Of a stretch of 64,000 bases of DNA, positions 60,868-64,000 are shown piece by piece. The stretch comes from JANPBY01 sp963805505 (GTDB lineage: Bacteria; Actinomycetota; Actinomycetes; DATJPE01), in the NCBI GenBank assembly GCA_963805505.1, contig CAWDUP010000007.1, positions 1,006,654 to 1,070,653 of the forward strand, in the 5' to 3' direction. The notes beneath the pieces are model-generated. The model did not search any database and was not told the DNA's origin. It saw only the letters and a list, made by a program, of their open reading frames with translations. The translations under genes and the position numbers were made by a program. Positions within the stretch are counted from its first letter, which is position 1, and the number at the start of each line of letters is the position of its first letter.

Positions 60868-62176
60868 TCATGCGGTGGTGTTGAGGAGGTGTTGGTAGAG
60901 CTCGGCTCGGACGGGCTGGTCGTGGGTGTCGGCGTGGTCGCGTTGGGCTCGGAGGGTGGGTTCGAACTCGATGGTGGTCTCGAAGAAGCCGCAGCCTTCG
61001 CAGATCGTTTCGAAGCTGCAGTCGAGGTCTTGGGGTCGGGTGCACCAGCCGTTGGCGAGCATGCGGCGGTGCTCGGCGGAGCTGCCGCATGGCTGGTGTT
61101 TCTTGTCCGGCGAGGTCGGTGTCGGCGTAGAGGGCGTCGACCGTTGCGGACACGGCGTGGTATTCGTCAGCGACGGTGCGGTTCGCGATGCGGGCGTAGA
61201 TGATAGTCATGCGCAAGCTGCGATGCCCGAGCATCGCGGCGATGGCTTCGAGGCGCATCCCGCGGTTGATGGCTTGGGTGGCGAGGGTGTGGCGCAGCTG
61301 ATGCGGGTGGACGTGCCCGAGACCGGCGGCGGCCGCGACCCGGTTCACGATGCGCTGACGCGGTGCCGGTTCGAGGGGCCGGCCGTCGCGGGTCAACAAC
61401 AGCCCGGTCACCGCGTCGTGGTGGGTGCTGGGCCAGGTCGGCGAGGAGCTCGACGAGGTTGGGGTGCAGCGGGACGTAGCGGTCGTTGTGGAGCTTGCCG
61501 ACCGGGATCCGCAGCCAGGGCTGGCCGTCATCGACCAGACGGCGTCGGCTCGAGGGCGCAGAGCTCGCCGACGCGCATCCCGGTCCGGGCCAACAGCTCG
61601 ACGACCAGGCCGATCGCAGCGGGTCGGGCTCGACGGCGACCGCGGCGGAGCAGGCGGGTGGCTTGCGACGTCGTCGAGGAACCGGGGCAACGGGTCATCG
61701 GCGACGGGCACGTCGATGGAGAAGATCGGGGTCCGGGCCGGCGCGTCGGGCCAGTCCCACTCGATGATCCGGTCGAAGAAGGTGCGCAGCGTCCCGAGGC
61801 GTTGCCGGATCGTGTTCGCGCCAGCGGGCGTTGCCTTCGGCGGTGACCCGGGCGACCAAGCCAGCTCTTGAACCCCTCGATGTGGGGCTCGGCGGACGTC
61901 GACGAAACCGGTCAGCGTCGGGCTGCTCGGCTGATCGAGGAAGCCGGCGAAGCACCGCAGCGCGCCGTCGGCGACAGTCAACGGTGCCGGGCCGCATCGA
62001 CACCGCCATCTGGTCCAGATAAGCGCGCGCGGTCGACGAAGCTGCGGCGCCGCACGCTGATCGCCGCGAACTGCAGGCCGAGGCGTTCGAGTCGCCGTCC
62101 CGGTCGAAGTCGTCGGGATCGATTGCGTCGACGTCACCGCCACCGTCGCCGAGCACCGGTGGCGGTCAGCGGTCAT
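60868..62176 (-). pseudogene. Tyrosine recombinase (second of tandem pair), frameshifted
   Basis: Read across several frames, this is a phage-type or Tn554-like recombinase of roughly 430 residues. Intact pieces include NTIRQRLGTLRTFFDRIIEW, HPHQLRHTLATQAINRG with the catalytic His-x-x-Arg, MLGHRSLRMTIIYARI with His and Tyr, and in another frame the tail GWCTRPQDLDCSFETICEG with a cysteine-rich end typical of one recombinase of such sets. ATG 62176 overlaps the stop of the first recombinase gene. Several indels but almost no nonsense codons separate the pieces. Confidence 0.8.
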
Positions 62177-63293
62177 CGGCGCTCGACGCGCCGGCGAGCA
62201 GCCTCGACGGTCGCGGCATCGATGATGTTCGCGGCGCGCAGGTATTCGCCGGCCAGCCAGTCGTTAGCGAGATGCAGATAGAGCCGCGTCGACTCGATCG
62301 AACGGTGCCCGGCCTGGGCCTGGACCGCTTCCAACGCCATGCCCGCCTCGCGGAGCCGGGTCAGACAGGTGTGGCGAAGCTCGATGACACGTCGCATGGC
62401 AAGACCGGCGCGACGTCTTGGCCGCGCGACGATCTCGTCGAGGCCGTCGATCAGCCAACGGCTGCCCGCCGGGCGGTCCTTTCAACGCCACGAACACCCG
62501 GTCCGTCGTCGCCTCGGCCGGCCGCTCGGCGTCGACAGATAGAGGCGCCACGCGACCGGAAGAACCGGGCCGAGATCGGCACCAGCCGCTGATGGCCGCC
62601 CTTGCCGTCGGCGATGAACACCCGGCCGCTCCGCGGGCGCAGATCCTCGAGACCGCAACCCGAGGACCTCGCAGCGGCGCAGACCGCCCAACACCATCGC
62701 TTCGACCATCGCCCGGTCCCGCCACCGCCGAAGCGCACCCAACAACGCGTCGACCTCGACCCGGATCCAGCACCTTCGGCAGCGTGCGCGGCGCGCGGAT
62801 CAACGGCACCCGACGGCCCGCGGCCGCCGCGCGTCGCGTCGACAGACCCCGCGGCACCGGGTTCGCCGACATCTCGCCGCACGAACACCAGATAGTTGAA
62901 CAACCCCGACACCGACGCCAGCCGGCGCTTGATCGTGCGCGCCGACAACCCGGACTCGCCATCGACGAGACGCACCACCCGGCGCGTCGCCACGCGGTCG
63001 ACGCTGCGCCGCGATGAACGCCAACACATCCGCCGGCGTCGACCTCACGACGGGTCCTTGTCGACCACCGCGAAGAACACCCGCAGATCCGACACCGTCG
63101 CCAACACCGTGTTCGGCCGGCACCGCGCCGCCACGAACTCCACATAGCGATCGAGCAACGGAACACCGAGCGCCGGCGCCGCCTCCGGGGGCGGCACCAC
63201 ACAGGAATCGACATTCACAGCAATTGGTGCTCCGAATCCTCGTTCACACACCCCAGCGGCAGGTGCACGAAAGTCAAGATGGATCACCGGCAT
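62173..63293 (-). pseudogene. Tyrosine recombinase (first of tandem pair), frameshifted
   Basis: Pieces in changing frames give a recognisable integrase of about 370 residues. They are LLDRYVEFVAARCRPNTVLA (63293-63045), LSARTIKRRLASVSGLFNYL, RDRAMVEAMVLGGLRRCEVL with the catalytic Arg, RVFIADGKGGHQRLVPI, and finally ELRHTCLTRLREAGMALEAV and AGHRSIESTRLYLHLAND (62397-62173), holding His-x-x-Arg, His and Tyr. At least four frame changes are needed. The stop overlaps the start of the second recombinase, as in intact tandem pairs. Confidence 0.8.
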
Positions 63294-63324
63294 ATCTACA
63301 CTTCGGCGCGTGGTGTGCTGTCGA

Positions 63325-64000
63325 CTAGCCGGCGTCGGCGATGTCGTAGATCAAGCGTGTCCACGAGTCCGGATCGAGGGTGCCTTCAAGCTGACGACCG
63401 TTCACAGTGACCGTGATCTGGCCGAAGCACGACGGGTACCACGTAGCGGCCACGGTCCCTGCATCGCCTTCTGCGGACTTCGTCATGAACGTGATGGTGG
63501 TCTGCGGTGGTGGTACGCCGGGGAAGGGGCAGGAGGTCACTCCACCGCTTGGGCTGCCGTAGAGCGCGTTGAACGCGTCGACGAGGCGTTCAACGGCTCG
63601 CGGGTCAGACGCCGCTGAGAGCTTGATGGTCGGGAGCCGGTGGTTCTTCCGGTTGGGTCGATCACCCTGCTCGCGCCCGATGCGTTCGATCCGGACTGCT
63701 GTGACGTCGTCAAGGATCCGATGCTGGGCGGAGACACCCTGCCGGGCGGAGAGGAACGTGGTGGCCTTGAGGACCGTGTGGTCCCCGATCTGGAAGCTCT
63801 CCACGAGCAGCGAGGGACTCGTGAACGCGGCGGGGTTCTCCTGCCGTATCGGGTCGTACTCGGTGTCTTGGATGCCAAACGAACCGTCGTGGATGACGCT
63901 TTGGCCTGGTTCCTCTGGGGGGTGGCGCATGCCGTGGGGTGAGTGCGCGGCGAGGTAGCGGTCGACCTCGGCCTGGGATGCCGGCACCGACCACCATCCC
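63325..64000 (-). CDS. Hypothetical protein, 5' end outside window
   Basis: At least 224 residues are open from the right edge to TAG at 63325. The N-terminal part has SVIHDGSFGIQDTEYDPIRQ; the C-terminal part has strand-rich sequence with two cysteines (GGVTSCPFPGVPPPQT, ATWYPSCFGQITVTVNG). A GTG at 63987 is possible, but the frame continues to the edge as GWWSV, so the true start is probably beyond. It looks like an exported or surface protein; no family is recognised. Unlike its left neighbours it is unbroken. Confidence 0.6.
   Translation of the reverse strand, partial: GWWSVPASQAEVDRYLAAHSPHGMRHPPEEPGQSVIHDGSFGIQDTEYDPIRQENPAAFTSPSLLVESFQIGDHTVLKATTFLSARQGVSAQHRILDDVTAVRIERIGREQGDRPNRKNHRLPTIKLSAASDPRAVERLVDAFNALYGSPSGGVTSCPFPGVPPPQTTITFMTKSAEGDAGTVAATWYPSCFGQITVTVNGRQLEGTLDPDSWTRLIYDIADAG

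Noticed and set aside
60782..62176. An intact 464-residue integrase from the long minus-strand frame
   Set aside because: Conserved motifs continue in other frames at both ends and in the middle, so the open frame is a patchwork of right and wrong phases.

Overview
The window is high-GC DNA of the Actinomycetota. This rests on frequent GTG starts and stop/start overlaps of the GTGA type, and on the actinobacterial blocks present: leuS with the nadD-rsfS-phosphatase group, the rne and mre regions, clpX with paired clpP1/clpP2, and folC with DUF4233. I cannot fix the genus. About the first 46 kb is core chromosome, mostly transcribed from the minus strand; the last 18 kb is accessory DNA.

Core, 0-46 kb. 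leuS runs off the left edge and is preceded by a leucine-type attenuator: a leader peptide with three consecutive Leu codons, an 11-bp hairpin and a terminator. Next come an OctT-like SGNH enzyme, a PPK2 polyphosphate kinase, a membrane diguanylate cyclase, tRNA-Ala, and phosphatase-rsfS-LytR_C-nadD. A dehydrogenase and proA converge; a 21-bp tandem repeat and a long inverted repeat separate proA from a small gene and proB-obg-rpmA-rplU. A three-gene thiamine ABC transporter under a TPP riboswitch sits between rplU and the RNase E/G gene. Then follow the radical-SAM/DUF2344 tRNA- or ribosome-associated group, rodA-mrdA-mreD-mreC-mreB for wall elongation, ndk, a drug-type ABC exporter, DUF4233-folC, a divergent valS of the archaeal/rickettsial type, and tig-clpP1-clpP2-clpX for protein folding and proteolysis.

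Island, 46.2-53.4 kb. A tRNA-Gly(TCC) gene is followed by a phage-type integrase, and the last 45 bp of the tRNA recur perfectly at 53403-53447. This defines a 7.2-kb element inserted in the tRNA 3' end. It carries the integrase, an HTH protein, a second tyrosine recombinase, a 5'-truncated IS30 transposase, a BASS-type transporter, and a ribbon-helix-helix/Doc toxin-antitoxin pair with a palindromic operator.

Accessory flank, 53.4-64 kb. It holds a Fe(II)/2-oxoglutarate oxygenase, a secreted protein of unknown role, a DUF5946 protein, and an XRE/DUF2975 regulator-membrane pair with its own palindrome. Beyond 58.6 kb the sequence is full of broken frames: a frameshifted small gene, a barstar-family remnant, a small membrane-protein remnant and two tandem tyrosine-recombinase genes with many frameshifts but few nonsense codons. 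That pattern means either recent decay or local sequence error. A hypothetical gene runs off the right edge.
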